DNA of 23,474 bases from DATGZX01 sp035296965 (GTDB lineage: Bacteria; Planctomycetota; Planctomycetia; Gemmatales; Gemmataceae): assembly GCA_035296965.1 (NCBI GenBank), contig DATGZX010000387.1, positions 1 through 23,474 of the forward strand, written 5' to 3'. The number at the start of each line of letters is the position of its first letter. Position 1 is the first letter of the stretch. The position numbers and the translations under genes were made by a program. Below the pieces are notes generated by a model. That model had not been told where the DNA came from, ran no database searches, and saw only the letters and a program-made list of their open reading frames with translations. Below are positions 1 through 7,236 of this stretch, piece after piece.

Positions 1-300
1 GTGGCCCGGTCGTGCCCCTACCGCTGCCTCCCTGACCACGCACGACGCGCCCGCGCATGTTCTACTCCTCCGCGGCAGGCCTTTTCAGATACTTCGCCCC
101 CTAAGCGCTCCCGAGCCATAGGTACGCGCTAACAAATTACCATTCAAGTAGTTGGCTGGGCCATCCATGGCCAGGAACTCCTGATGGTGGGAAAAAAGTC
201 AGTTGGTCGCCGGCATCAATTCAGTACGAGAACTCTCTCGGCCGGAGAGCCTGTGCGAGAAGTCGGTGGGAACCATATGAGGATGTGTGGCACCACGGCA
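1..300. other. Window edge with no supported gene
   Basis: I see no convincing coding region here on either strand. A small inverted repeat (CTCTC-GGCCG-GAGAG) lies near 234-248, and a short palindromic TGGCCATGG-like stretch lies near 160-172. Neither is followed by a T-run, and I cannot assign a role to either. The stretch lies downstream of the minus-strand genes that start at 855 and 1840, so it may simply be their 3' intergenic region. Confidence 0.5.
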
Positions 301-855
301 TTACGACACCCCCCTCAGCAGATGATAAGTTGAAGGGCTTCGGCGCAGCAACTTCTGTACTACCGCTAAGGACTTGGAGGCTGTTAGAAATCGCTGATGA
401 GCCCGTTCCAGCCGCTTCTGGGATGCAGCCGTCACTGCCGCCAATCCAGGTTGGCTGAGGAGGAGGCTGGCGCTGTCCTGTTCATAATAGATTACTTCCA
501 ACCAACAGATTACAATTCGGTCGATCAGCAAATATTCCAACTCGGAGCTTGCCGTCGCTTTCAGGCGCGCTTTCAGGTCCAGCATATGCCGACGGATTGC
601 TTCCTTGCCGAACAGATTGGTGTTGACTGCCAACTGGAGCAACGCGAGCCCGCGGTTGGCGTGGACCTGGGCCAGCTCCCCCGGTCGCTCCTTGACCCGG
701 TTCGCCACGCGCAGGGCCTCGTCGTTCGCGGTTAGTTGCTTTGTGCCGACTCGTAGCGATGTGATTAACTGATAGATTATCGGTACTAACAGGGGAGAGG
801 AATCATGATTTGGCCGTGCAGCGAAGGCTAGAGGTGCCCTTTCGCGGATCGGCAC
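301..855 (-). CDS. Small hypothetical helical protein
   Basis: This would encode 184 residues from a GTG codon at 855, overlapping the 3' end of the upstream gene by 53 bases. No good ribosome binding site precedes that GTG, so the true start may be further inside, for example close to the conserved-looking part beginning near residue 45. The sequence looks all-helical, with no signal peptide or membrane segment. The C-terminal half carries a LIDRIVICWLEV stretch and then a basic RLERAHQRFLTASKSLAVVQ segment. From memory this pattern (CWL, then a R.HRRFL.A...LA.V.KLL tail) recurs in small uncharacterised proteins of Gemmata-like planctomycetes, but I cannot check that here. I do not recognise a function. 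It is the last gene in the ccm direction and may be unrelated to cytochrome assembly. Confidence 0.55.
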   Translation of the reverse strand: MPIRERAPLAFAARPNHDSSPLLVPIIYQLITSLRVGTKQLTANDEALRVANRVKERPGELAQVHANRGLALLQLAVNTNLFGKEAIRRHMLDLKARLKATASSELEYLLIDRIVICWLEVIYYEQDSASLLLSQPGLAAVTAASQKRLERAHQRFLTASKSLAVVQKLLRRSPSTYHLLRGVS

Positions 856-1840
856 GCATGAGTTGTTGAGCGTCGGATCCTCTTCGCAATGTCAAGCGTA
901 TCGTGGTCGCCGCAAGGAGACCTCCGAGCAGAATGATTGCCGCCCAGCGTGCGTAAACGATCCAGGAGACCGACATCTGGCGCATCTGTAACTGGAGCGT
1001 GTAGCCTGCAGGCAGCGTTTGGCCCGCGGATTCAAAACTAATCGGCACAAGGTCGGGAGCCGTGACTTTGGGAAGGTTGCAAGTCAGCTGCTGGGAGCAC
1101 TGTCCTGTGACGGCTACGCGAGCGTGTAAGCAGGGAAGGTCAAGGAGGCGTTTGAAGAGCAGCTGGTCGTTCTCCACCGGTAACTGGTAGATGAACGCTA
1201 GCTGGCGTTTTCCGGGCGGCCAAGGGACGCTTGTGACCAGGCGGCCGTCCATGAGGCGGAAGTTCCGGCCATCAAACTCTTTGTTGAAGGTGACGTGGGA
1301 AACCCCTTCCGGAACCGACATGGAAAGTGTGGTCGGTGCCGCCATGTGCGCATCCGGGTCGGCGGTCCCAACATAAGTGGTCGAGGATGGGTTATCGACA
1401 ACGACGATTTCCGTAACATCAAGGACGCCTGTATTGACGTGGATGTCGATTTCATGCACCTCCGCGACAAGAGGGCACGGAGAGGCGACGGCGTCATGAA
1501 CGGTGAGACGTATTCTGCGAGGCTCCCCATGGGGATCGAGCTGCAAGCGTGGGCCGGGATAGTGGACGCCGTCCCAGTTGGCGCCAGGGACGTAGACCAG
1601 GTCTGGCGACGGAGTCAGGTGTCGGTGATCGAAAACGAAGCATCCATTCTGATTGGTTGTTGTGCTGGCCACGTGCTTGAATTGATTGTCCTTGCCGGCG
1701 AGCAAGACAACCTCCGCCCCGGCAACAGGGGCTGCACTTTTGGAACCGTTGACGACCACGCCTTGGATAATCACATTACCTGGTGATTCAACACCCGGAA
1801 GCAGGCCCGCCACGGCAAGTACAAGGATGTGGATACTCAT
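803..1840 (-). CDS. Membrane-anchored protein with carboxypeptidase-regulatory-like domain
   Basis: This encodes 345 residues from ATG at 1840, chosen because GGAG lies seven bases upstream and a signal peptide follows at once (MSIHILVLAVAGLLPGVES). Residues about 23-105 look like a carboxypeptidase regulatory/CNA-B type beta-sandwich (NVIIQGVVV, AGAEVVLLAG, NQNGCFVFD). A second beta-rich region contains VPEGVSHVTF and WPPGKRQLAFIYQLP. A single membrane helix near residues 293-315 (ARWAAIILLGGLLAATTI) precedes a short basic cytoplasmic tail, so most of the protein should face the periplasm. Three Cys residues cluster at about 235-255. It starts 67 bases after ccmD on the same strand and is probably co-transcribed with the ccm genes. 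Its role is unknown; a scaffold or apocytochrome-handling accessory is one guess from context only. Confidence 0.7.
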   Translation of the reverse strand: MSIHILVLAVAGLLPGVESPGNVIIQGVVVNGSKSAAPVAGAEVVLLAGKDNQFKHVASTTTNQNGCFVFDHRHLTPSPDLVYVPGANWDGVHYPGPRLQLDPHGEPRRIRLTVHDAVASPCPLVAEVHEIDIHVNTGVLDVTEIVVVDNPSSTTYVGTADPDAHMAAPTTLSMSVPEGVSHVTFNKEFDGRNFRLMDGRLVTSVPWPPGKRQLAFIYQLPVENDQLLFKRLLDLPCLHARVAVTGQCSQQLTCNLPKVTAPDLVPISFESAGQTLPAGYTLQLQMRQMSVSWIVYARWAAIILLGGLLAATTIRLTLRRGSDAQQLMRADPRKGTSSLRCTAKS

Positions 1841-1907
1841 GTCATTCTCCGCATCGGCAATCCGCAGTCGGAAGTCAAGCCCACTGCCTACTACTGTCCA
1901 CTGTGGT

Positions 1908-2072
1908 TCAGGCCGCCTTTGACGAAGAGCGCTTTTCGCTAAGGCCGGGTTTTGCCGGCCGTTCCAGTTCATCGAGACGGCGACAAAGACGACCATTCTG
2001 AACAGCAAGCCATGTCAGATAGGCAGTGACCACGGCCCAAGCGAAAACATAAGCGCATACCATTGTTTCCAT
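1908..2072 (-). CDS. ccmD: CcmD-like small heme exporter subunit
   Basis: This encodes 54 residues with one N-terminal membrane helix (VCAYVFAWAVVTAYLTWLAV) followed by a charged helix (QNGRLCRRLDELERP). That is the usual build of CcmD, the small protein that helps release holo-CcmE from the CcmABC complex. I placed the start at ATG 2072 because GGAG lies ten bases upstream; an ATG at 2093 would add seven residues but has no ribosome binding site. Its position directly after ccmC supports the call, since CcmD is too short and variable to recognise by sequence alone. The tail after about residue 40 is rich in Ser, Lys and Pro and looks non-conserved. Confidence 0.75.
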   Translation of the reverse strand: METMVCAYVFAWAVVTAYLTWLAVQNGRLCRRLDELERPAKPGLSEKRSSSKAA

Positions 2073-2162
2073 ACTTTGAAATCTCCAGTTCATGTGGGAT
2101 GGGACATAGGAAGATAGGGAAAACGGAAGACCAAAGTCATTGGCGTTCTTTCCTTTTCCGAG

Positions 2163-2840
2163 TCACTCTCCCATTCTCTCAACCGTCAGGACGCGAGCGG
2201 CAAGATCGATTTGCGATCGGCGTTGCCGTGTGAGTAAGGCAAAGAAAGCCGTGAAGCCCAACATGGCGCCCAGCAAGACGATGCGCATGCGTGGATCCAT
2301 TTGCGGAGCGATCGGGTGGACGCCACGGAACCAGCGCGTCGCCATTATCAAGATGGGGAGATCGCATATAGCCAGGACCGCCAAAACGGCGCCTATGCGG
2401 GCGCGGCTCTGGAGGTCGTCAACGCTGGCCCGCGCCAAGCAGATACCCGCCAGCATCAACCACAGCACCAGTGCCGAGGTCAATCGTGCCTCCCATGTCC
2501 ACCACACGCCCCAGGCTTCATGGGCCCATAAAGACCCGGAGGCCAGAGTAATGGTGAAACACAAGCAACCCACTTCGGTGCTTGCCTGGGACCAATAATC
2601 CCAGACGAGGTTACGGCTCATCATGTAGGCCGCGCTGCACGCCCCCATCGCTAGACAGGCGGCCAGGCCGCACCAGGTAACGGAGACGTGCAGGTACAGA
2701 ATCCGCTGAGCATGCCCCATCGTGGCTTCGGTGGGGGCATACAGGAATATCATCAGGATGGCGCCCGCCAACAGGGAGAAAACAAGTCCAAAAACGATGA
2801 GCTGCTTCCATGTGTTGGCGACTGATTGGGTAATTCGCAT
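2163..2840 (-). CDS. ccmC: Heme exporter/handling protein CcmC
   Basis: This encodes 225 residues with six predicted membrane helices. CcmC loads heme onto CcmE at the periplasmic face of the inner membrane. The tryptophan-rich heme-handling motif is clear (WGVWWTWEARLTS), with the upstream conserved QRILYLHVSVTW segment and a later periplasmic HP (GVHPIAPQM) that supply the expected histidines. The final helix and basic end (FFALLTRQRR) are typical. ATG 2840 is chosen because GAGG lies eight bases upstream and only two bases separate it from the ccmB stop; an in-frame extension to 2933 would lie inside ccmB and lacks similarity. The tight spacing indicates translational coupling in the ccm operon. 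Confidence 0.93.
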   Translation of the reverse strand: MRITQSVANTWKQLIVFGLVFSLLAGAILMIFLYAPTEATMGHAQRILYLHVSVTWCGLAACLAMGACSAAYMMSRNLVWDYWSQASTEVGCLCFTITLASGSLWAHEAWGVWWTWEARLTSALVLWLMLAGICLARASVDDLQSRARIGAVLAVLAICDLPILIMATRWFRGVHPIAPQMDPRMRIVLLGAMLGFTAFFALLTRQRRSQIDLAARVLTVERMGE

Positions 2841-2842
2841 GA

Positions 2843-3529
2843 TCAGTCCTCGACTACGAATTCGAACACAAGGGCTCCCAAGGTGGTGAACATAACGGCA
2901 AAGCAGCCGAGCAATTGGACCCAACGCCACCATTGTTCATCCAGGTCCGCGGCAACCAGAAAACGGGTGGCCGCCGCAGCCGCCATGATGACGGGAGTCA
3001 TCAGGGGCAGCAGCAGAAGGGGCAACAAGCTGCTCCGGTGGGAGAGCTGGGCCGTCAATGCGCTTATTACGACGCTGACCGAGGCATAGCCAAGGTTGGC
3101 AAGCAGGGCAACCGTCAGGAAACACAAGGGGCGCCGGAGAAGGGGAATGTTCGAGAAGACGATAAATGCGGGAACGAGCACGCACTCGAGCAGCACCAGG
3201 GCAAGGATGGTCACTGTGGCCTTGGCGAAGAAAACTGCCGTTGGTGAAACAGGGTACAGCAACAGCGACCTCCAGCAGCCCTCCTCACGCTCCCCGCTGA
3301 ACAAACGATCGACCATCAAGGTCCCGGCAAAAAAAACATCAAGCCACAATAAGCCACTCACGACTTGCTGTTTCTCATGTGTGCCCAGGTCAACCTGCAT
3401 CTCGAGGAGAAGTACCAGCACCAAACCCAGGAGAAGCATTCCCGGCCAGGACCGGCACAGACGGAACTCGCAGACGAGGTCCTTCACAACCAGGCGCCAA
3501 AAAGCCTTCAGCGCGTGACCGGGTTGCAT
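2843..3529 (-). CDS. ccmB: Heme exporter membrane protein CcmB
   Basis: This encodes 228 residues, the usual CcmB length, with about six membrane helices. CcmB is the permease partner of the CcmA ATPase in the CcmABCD complex that releases holo-CcmE. The N-terminal region (FWRLVVKDLVCEFR) and the FSGEREEGCWRSLLLYPVSP segment match the family pattern of an E-R-E-G-x-x-x-L-L-x-P loop. The start is ATG 3529, preceded by a strong AAGGAGG six bases upstream. A longer in-frame reading back to 3790 is not accepted because it passes through the G-rich repeat and the ccmA coding region. The gene begins 23 bases after the ccmA stop. Confidence 0.92.
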   Translation of the reverse strand: MQPGHALKAFWRLVVKDLVCEFRLCRSWPGMLLLGLVLVLLLEMQVDLGTHEKQQVVSGLLWLDVFFAGTLMVDRLFSGEREEGCWRSLLLYPVSPTAVFFAKATVTILALVLLECVLVPAFIVFSNIPLLRRPLCFLTVALLANLGYASVSVVISALTAQLSHRSSLLPLLLLPLMTPVIMAAAAATRFLVAADLDEQWWRWVQLLGCFAVMFTTLGALVFEFVVED

Positions 3530-3548
3530 CTGGCCCTCCTTGAAAGTA

Positions 3549-3649
3549 GGGGTCAGGGGCGAGGGGCCAGGGGCGAGAGAAATCGCCGAGTCGGTTCTTT
3601 GTCCTCGTCCCTCGCCCCTCGTCCCTCGTCCCTCGCCTCTGGGCCAGGG
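3549..3649. repeat. G/C-skewed low-complexity repeat between ccmA and ccmB
   Basis: The left part (3549-3578) consists of GGGGCGAG-type units on the plus strand. The right part (3601-3649) consists of CCTCGTCCCTCGCC units, which are the same units in inverted orientation, so the two parts could fold back on each other with a 20-base loop. It forms the end of ccmA, including its stop codon, and stops just short of the ccmB ribosome binding site. I recall similar CTCGTCCCTCGCC arrays dispersed in planctomycete genomes. It may be a small mobile or slippage-grown repeat rather than a regulatory site. Confidence 0.65.
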
Positions 3650-4335
3650 CTGGGTTGAATTTCCCGCAGGCCGTCGGCCCGCAAGCTGACGAGACGATCC
3701 ACGAATCCGCTGCCGTACACGGACTCGTGAGTCGCCAGGATGAGCGCCCGATTCCTTTTTCGAAGGTCGCACAGAAACGCCGTCAGCCACTTGCGTCCGT
3801 CGACATCGAGACTGGTGAAGGGCTCATCGAGCAAGACCATGGCCGGGTCGTGGATCACCGCTCGGGCAATGGCCAGGCGCTGGCGCATGCCACGCGAGAG
3901 TAGAGATGTCGTTTGCGCTGCATGGTCCTCCAGTCCGACCATGGTCAACAAATCCTCGGCGCGCTTCTCTGGTGCGTCGATACCCCACATCCGGGCGGCA
4001 AAAAGCAGGTTCTCCCAGGCTGTCAAGGCAAGATACAAGCTGCTTTCGTGCCCGACAAAACCGACCAACCTACGAGCCGCGGGACACTTGCGATACTTTT
4101 TGCCCTGCCACAGGACCTCGCCGCCGGCCGGACGCAAGGCGCCGGCCAGACATTGCAGCAACGTTGTCTTCCCTGCTCCATTGCAACCGATCAGCGCCAC
4201 GATCTCTCCCGAGGCCAACGTCAAGTTGACGCCCTGAAACACGACCCGGTTGCCGCGCACGACTGAGAGGTTCCTGGCCTCCAGGGCATAGCACGGTTGC
4301 CCCGCAGGTGACAGTTCTTCGTTCACGGGCATCAC
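3553..4335 (-). CDS. ccmA: Heme exporter ATP-binding protein CcmA
   Basis: This is an ABC ATPase of 260 residues. It shows Walker A (GCNGAGKTT, about 50-58), a signature loop (LSRGMRQRLA), Walker B with D-loop (MVLLDEPFTSLD) and an H-loop (ATHES). CcmA drives the CcmABCD step that frees holo-CcmE. The start is uncertain: GTG 4335, ATG 4332 and GTG 4326 are all in frame within ten bases, and the only SD-like GGAG suits GTG 4326 best by spacing. The last 30 or so residues (from about PSPGPEARDEG) are low-complexity and are encoded by the G-rich repeat at 3549-3649, which also supplies the stop codon, so the native C-terminus seems to have been replaced. The gene lies six bases after the ccmF stop. 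Confidence 0.93.
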   Translation of the reverse strand: MMPVNEELSPAGQPCYALEARNLSVVRGNRVVFQGVNLTLASGEIVALIGCNGAGKTTLLQCLAGALRPAGGEVLWQGKKYRKCPAARRLVGFVGHESSLYLALTAWENLLFAARMWGIDAPEKRAEDLLTMVGLEDHAAQTTSLLSRGMRQRLAIARAVIHDPAMVLLDEPFTSLDVDGRKWLTAFLCDLRKRNRALILATHESVYGSGFVDRLVSLRADGLREIQPSPGPEARDEGRGARDEDKEPTRRFLSPLAPRP

Positions 4336-4341
4336 TCCGAT

Positions 4342-6456
4342 TTACGCCGCATGGCGCTGACGGTCGCCTCTCAGGTCCAAGGCGCTAGCGTCGCACTCTT
4401 CGTCTGCCAGGAGGCCCGCGGCTGACCGTCGCGTTTCACCTGGCCAGATGCCGATCACCGCGCCGAGGACGGCGCAAGCCCCTCCCAACCAAATCCAGCG
4501 CATCATGGGATTCTCAACCAGCGTCAGGTCCACCTTTCCGCCACCCAGACGCCCGTTGAGAATCGTGTAGAAATCGCCGCTCCAAGTCGAGTGAATGGCC
4601 ACTGCCGTCGTCCACTCATTCTGCAACCGGTGCAAATGGCGAGCGGGCCTAACTATTGCTGGCGTCCCCCGACCTTGTGTCACCTCCAATACCGCCTCTG
4701 CTATCGCTTTGTCTGGGAGTAGATGCTGCTCCAGGCTGACGAGGCGAATTTGTCTGCCGGCCCAGGAAATTACTTCACCCCGGCTCATGACAACATCGGA
4801 TCGGCGAGTCCCCAGCGCAGAACCGGCTATACCGATTGCCAGGAAAGCGAGGCCGAGGTGGATGACATAGCCGGCATACTGCCGGCGACCGTGGTATAAG
4901 GCTTTCAGGATTCCCCGCCGCAGACAATCGGGCTCGCGCCGCCGGGCGTCAAGGATAAGAGCTGCCACCGTGGAAAAGCCTACCAGCGTCAATAATCCTG
5001 TCACGCCTGACGCAATGGCGTGTTGCTGCGTCAGCAAGAAACCGGCTGTGGCAACCGCGCAACCTGTCCCCAGACTGATCCACAAGACACGACGCTGCCG
5101 CGGCAGGGGTGGTCCCCCCCAGCGCGTCAACGGAACAATCGCCGTCACCGCCAAGAGCGCTAAGCCCACGGGAATGAAGACGTTCGTGTACAGGGCCGCG
5201 CCTACCACAATGGAACGGCCGAGCACCAGTGGGGATAACGGATTCACGAGTGTGCCTGCCAGGATCACCAGGGCAAACGCCAAGATCAGAATTGTGCTGA
5301 GCAATACCAGGTGTTCGCGCGCCAGCAGGTTCCTGGCCACGCGCTCTGGTCTCAGCGCCTCGCGCCGGCGCACGATGAGCGTCAGACCTCCCAGGAGCAG
5401 TACCGCCATGAACCCCAGGAACATCCACCCGATCGGCGAAGTGCTGAACGCGTGGACGCTGCTGAAAATCCCGCTCCGAGTCAAGAACGTGGCGAAGTTG
5501 CACAAGGCACAGGTGAGGATCGCCAGCGCTACCGCGGTCTTCTTCAGACACTGGCGATGGCGCCACGCCATGAGGGCATGAATCAAGGCCGTCCCGGTCA
5601 ACCAGGGAAGGAAGGAACCGTTCTCCACGGGATCCCAGCCCCAGTAACCGCCCCAACCCAGTACTTCATAAGCCCAGTCGGCCCCCAGCAACAACCCACT
5701 CCCAAGCACAGCCCAGGCCGCTATCGCCCACGGCCGCGCGATCTCGGTCCAGGTTGCCGTGCCTCCCCCGCCCCAGCCCGGCTCGCCTTGTGGTTCAGAC
5801 ATGTTGCCTGTGGCAGCGGCCATAGGCAACATGCTTGTGCTACCGGGATTGGGGGTGACGGGGTCGAGTCGCTTGTGGATCAATCCGCCCATCGCCAGTG
5901 CAAAGGGGACCGACCATAACGCATAGGCGAGAAAGGTCACCGGCGGATGAATGAGCATGGAAGGATGTTGCAACAGAGGACTTAATCCAAGGCCCTCCTT
6001 GGGGGTCCCGAGGGTGGGCTTGAACGGATCCGCCGCGAAGATCAGGATCGAGATCAGGAACAGCACGTTCGCAAGGAGAATGCCGAAGGCGGCATCGCGC
6101 AGCAACTTGTCCCTGGTAGGCAGGATGCGGAATAGCAGCGTGACCAGGCTGAGTAACCAGGCCCACAGCAGCAGGGAGCCTGCTTGACCGACCCAGAGCG
6201 CGGACAGCGCGTACTGCCACGACAGCAGTGTGCTGGAATAGTTCGCCACGTACTCATAGTCGAAGTCCCTGATTAGCAGCGCCCGGCCCAGGATGACAAT
6301 CGCGCCGCTGAGGCAAGCAACGGCCATGATCCCGCAGAGGAAACCAGCACGTTTCATCCAGGGATGGACCCAGACGCGACTGGCAATCCCGGTGAATGCT
6401 CCGTACCCAGAGCAAACGAGTGCCATGAGCAGGCACAACTCGCCGATGTTTCTCAT
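4342..6456 (-). CDS. ccmF: Heme lyase subunit CcmF
   Basis: This encodes 704 residues with many membrane helices. CcmF belongs to the heme-handling protein family and moves heme from CcmE to apocytochrome c. The WWD heme motif is at about 267-278 (GWGGYWGWDPVEN), and the flanking HPP histidine (LIHPPVTFLAYA, His170) and the later TRSGIFSSVHAF segment are present. ATG 6456 has GAGG eight bases upstream, and the gene begins 17 bases after the ccmE stop. One oddity is a hydrophilic stretch at about 198-236 that is longer than the equivalent loop of E. coli CcmF. It is partly encoded by a 34-base near-perfect palindrome at 5800-5833, suggesting a small inserted repeat that kept the reading frame. 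No separate ccmH gene, the usual CcmF partner, is in the window. Confidence 0.95.
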   Translation of the reverse strand: MRNIGELCLLMALVCSGYGAFTGIASRVWVHPWMKRAGFLCGIMAVACLSGAIVILGRALLIRDFDYEYVANYSSTLLSWQYALSALWVGQAGSLLLWAWLLSLVTLLFRILPTRDKLLRDAAFGILLANVLFLISILIFAADPFKPTLGTPKEGLGLSPLLQHPSMLIHPPVTFLAYALWSVPFALAMGGLIHKRLDPVTPNPGSTSMLPMAAATGNMSEPQGEPGWGGGGTATWTEIARPWAIAAWAVLGSGLLLGADWAYEVLGWGGYWGWDPVENGSFLPWLTGTALIHALMAWRHRQCLKKTAVALAILTCALCNFATFLTRSGIFSSVHAFSTSPIGWMFLGFMAVLLLGGLTLIVRRREALRPERVARNLLAREHLVLLSTILILAFALVILAGTLVNPLSPLVLGRSIVVGAALYTNVFIPVGLALLAVTAIVPLTRWGGPPLPRQRRVLWISLGTGCAVATAGFLLTQQHAIASGVTGLLTLVGFSTVAALILDARRREPDCLRRGILKALYHGRRQYAGYVIHLGLAFLAIGIAGSALGTRRSDVVMSRGEVISWAGRQIRLVSLEQHLLPDKAIAEAVLEVTQGRGTPAIVRPARHLHRLQNEWTTAVAIHSTWSGDFYTILNGRLGGGKVDLTLVENPMMRWIWLGGACAVLGAVIGIWPGETRRSAAGLLADEECDASALDLRGDRQRHAA
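5800..5833. repeat. 34-base palindrome inside ccmF
   Basis: Two 15-base arms (CATGTTGCCT on the left, AGGCAACATG on the right, each extended inward by five bases) pair with one mismatch around a four-base loop. It lies within the poorly conserved hydrophilic loop of ccmF and encodes part of the sequence MLPMAAATGNM. A palindrome this regular is not explained by coding constraint and looks like a short inserted repeat. Confidence 0.7.
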
Positions 6457-6473
6457 CCGTGATCCTCGACAGC

Positions 6474-6908
6474 TTACTCCAGCGTCCCGCTTTCCTTTGC
6501 CTGCTCCGCCGCGTTGGAGGCGTCTTTGGGTGCGTATTTGCTGGCACAGCGGGTGATCAGCGTTTCACATTGAAAATGTCCGTCCCCGGCTAATGCCCCT
6601 TCGACAACGACGTCTCTCCCTTCGGCCAAGTTGTCCGGAATCGATCCCCGGTACCACACAGGCAGTTTGTGCTCATTGCCTTCAAGGACAAAGTTCGCTT
6701 CACGATGCTCCGGAGACGCCTTCAAAGAACCGGCGGCCACGCGCCCGCTAAGGCGCAGGCGTTTGCCGCGGAATAGATCGGCTTGGCCAAGGCATTCATC
6801 GACCTGCAAGTAGTATTGCCAACTGCTCGATGCGCCAAGATAGACAGCATAGGCAATCGTGGTGGCAATCACGACACCACATAACAGGAGTTTCGTTCTC
6901 ATACCCAT
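6474..6908 (-). CDS. ccmE: Heme chaperone CcmE, CxxxY type
   Basis: This encodes 144 residues with an N-terminal membrane anchor (LLLCGVVIATTIAYAVYLG) and an OB-fold beta barrel (LRLSGRVAAGSL, PVWYRGSIPDNLAEGRDVVVEG). CcmE carries heme covalently from CcmC to the CcmF lyase. The heme-binding site is normally HxxxY, but here it is Cys121-Ala-Ser-Lys-Tyr125 (TRCASKYAPK), so Cys replaces His. CxxxY forms are known from archaea and some sulfate-reducing bacteria, where they go with Ccm sets lacking CcmH. The start at ATG 6908 (a second ATG is at 6902) has only a weak GAGGG about eleven bases upstream. It is the first gene of the minus-strand ccm operon. Confidence 0.9.
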   Translation of the reverse strand: MGMRTKLLLCGVVIATTIAYAVYLGASSSWQYYLQVDECLGQADLFRGKRLRLSGRVAAGSLKASPEHREANFVLEGNEHKLPVWYRGSIPDNLAEGRDVVVEGALAGDGHFQCETLITRCASKYAPKDASNAAEQAKESGTLE

Positions 6909-6983
6909 TTTTTGCAGTTACCCTCGTTGCCGGGCACGGAGCGCAAAGCACGCCCCTCAGTCCGCTCCGCGCAGGCGGGCCGG

Positions 6984-7012
6984 ACAGTAGTGTCATTGTT
7001 CAGCCAAGTCAA
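6984..7012 (-). promoter_or_regulatory. Candidate promoter of the ccm operon
   Basis: On the minus strand TTGACT (7007-7012) is followed after 17 bases by TACTGT (6984-6989). The -35 box is good and the -10 box is weak. It lies about 75 bases upstream of ccmE, in the only non-coding stretch between ccmE and the palindromic element. No operator or riboswitch is recognisable around it. Confidence 0.3.
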
Positions 7013-7082
7013 TCCAGAACGCAGGAGCGGTACCGGGGTGTCTTTGATGCGGTTCGGGGAAATGCAAGAGATGACATGATGA

Positions 7083-7221
7083 TATACTGAGCGCGGTCAA
7101 GAATGAGACATCGCCCCGTAGCCGCATTCGCCAGAATGCGGGCTATCTCACACAGTTCCCCCCGCATTCTGGCGAATGCGGCTACGGCCTATTGGCATCA
7201 TTCTTGACCGCGCGCCGTATA
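7083..7221. mobile_element. MITE-like nested palindromic element, copy 1
   Basis: This 139-base element is almost identical to 19465-19604, with one indel and two substitutions. It has an inner perfect 27-base inverted repeat (7116-7142 and 7161-7187, 18-base loop; arm begins CCGTAGCCGCATTCGCCAGA) and an outer perfect 16-base inverted repeat (GCGCGGTCAAGAATGA at 7091-7106, matched at 7198-7213). Both ends read TATA (TATACTGAG at the left, GCCGTATA at the right), compatible with insertion at TA, as for Tc1/mariner-IS630-type MITEs; this is inference. It carries no coding sequence. It sits 16 bases after the nonaheme cytochrome stop, so its RNA hairpin could also end or protect that transcript. 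Confidence 0.85.
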
Positions 7222-7236
7222 TCATCTGCCACTCGC

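Noticed and set aside
220..300. Possible group II intron end or other structured RNA at the left edge
   Set aside because: A stretch looked vaguely like an intron domain V, but the conserved stem and catalytic bases are not matched.
3530..3790. Longer N-terminus for CcmB
   Set aside because: It overlaps ccmA and the G-rich repeat. ATG 3529 has a near-perfect ribosome binding site and gives the normal family length.
7083..7221. CRISPR repeat or riboswitch as the explanation of the palindrome
   Set aside because: There are no regularly spaced repeats or spacers, and the perfect nested inverted arms shared between two distant sites fit a mobile element better than a conserved riboswitch.
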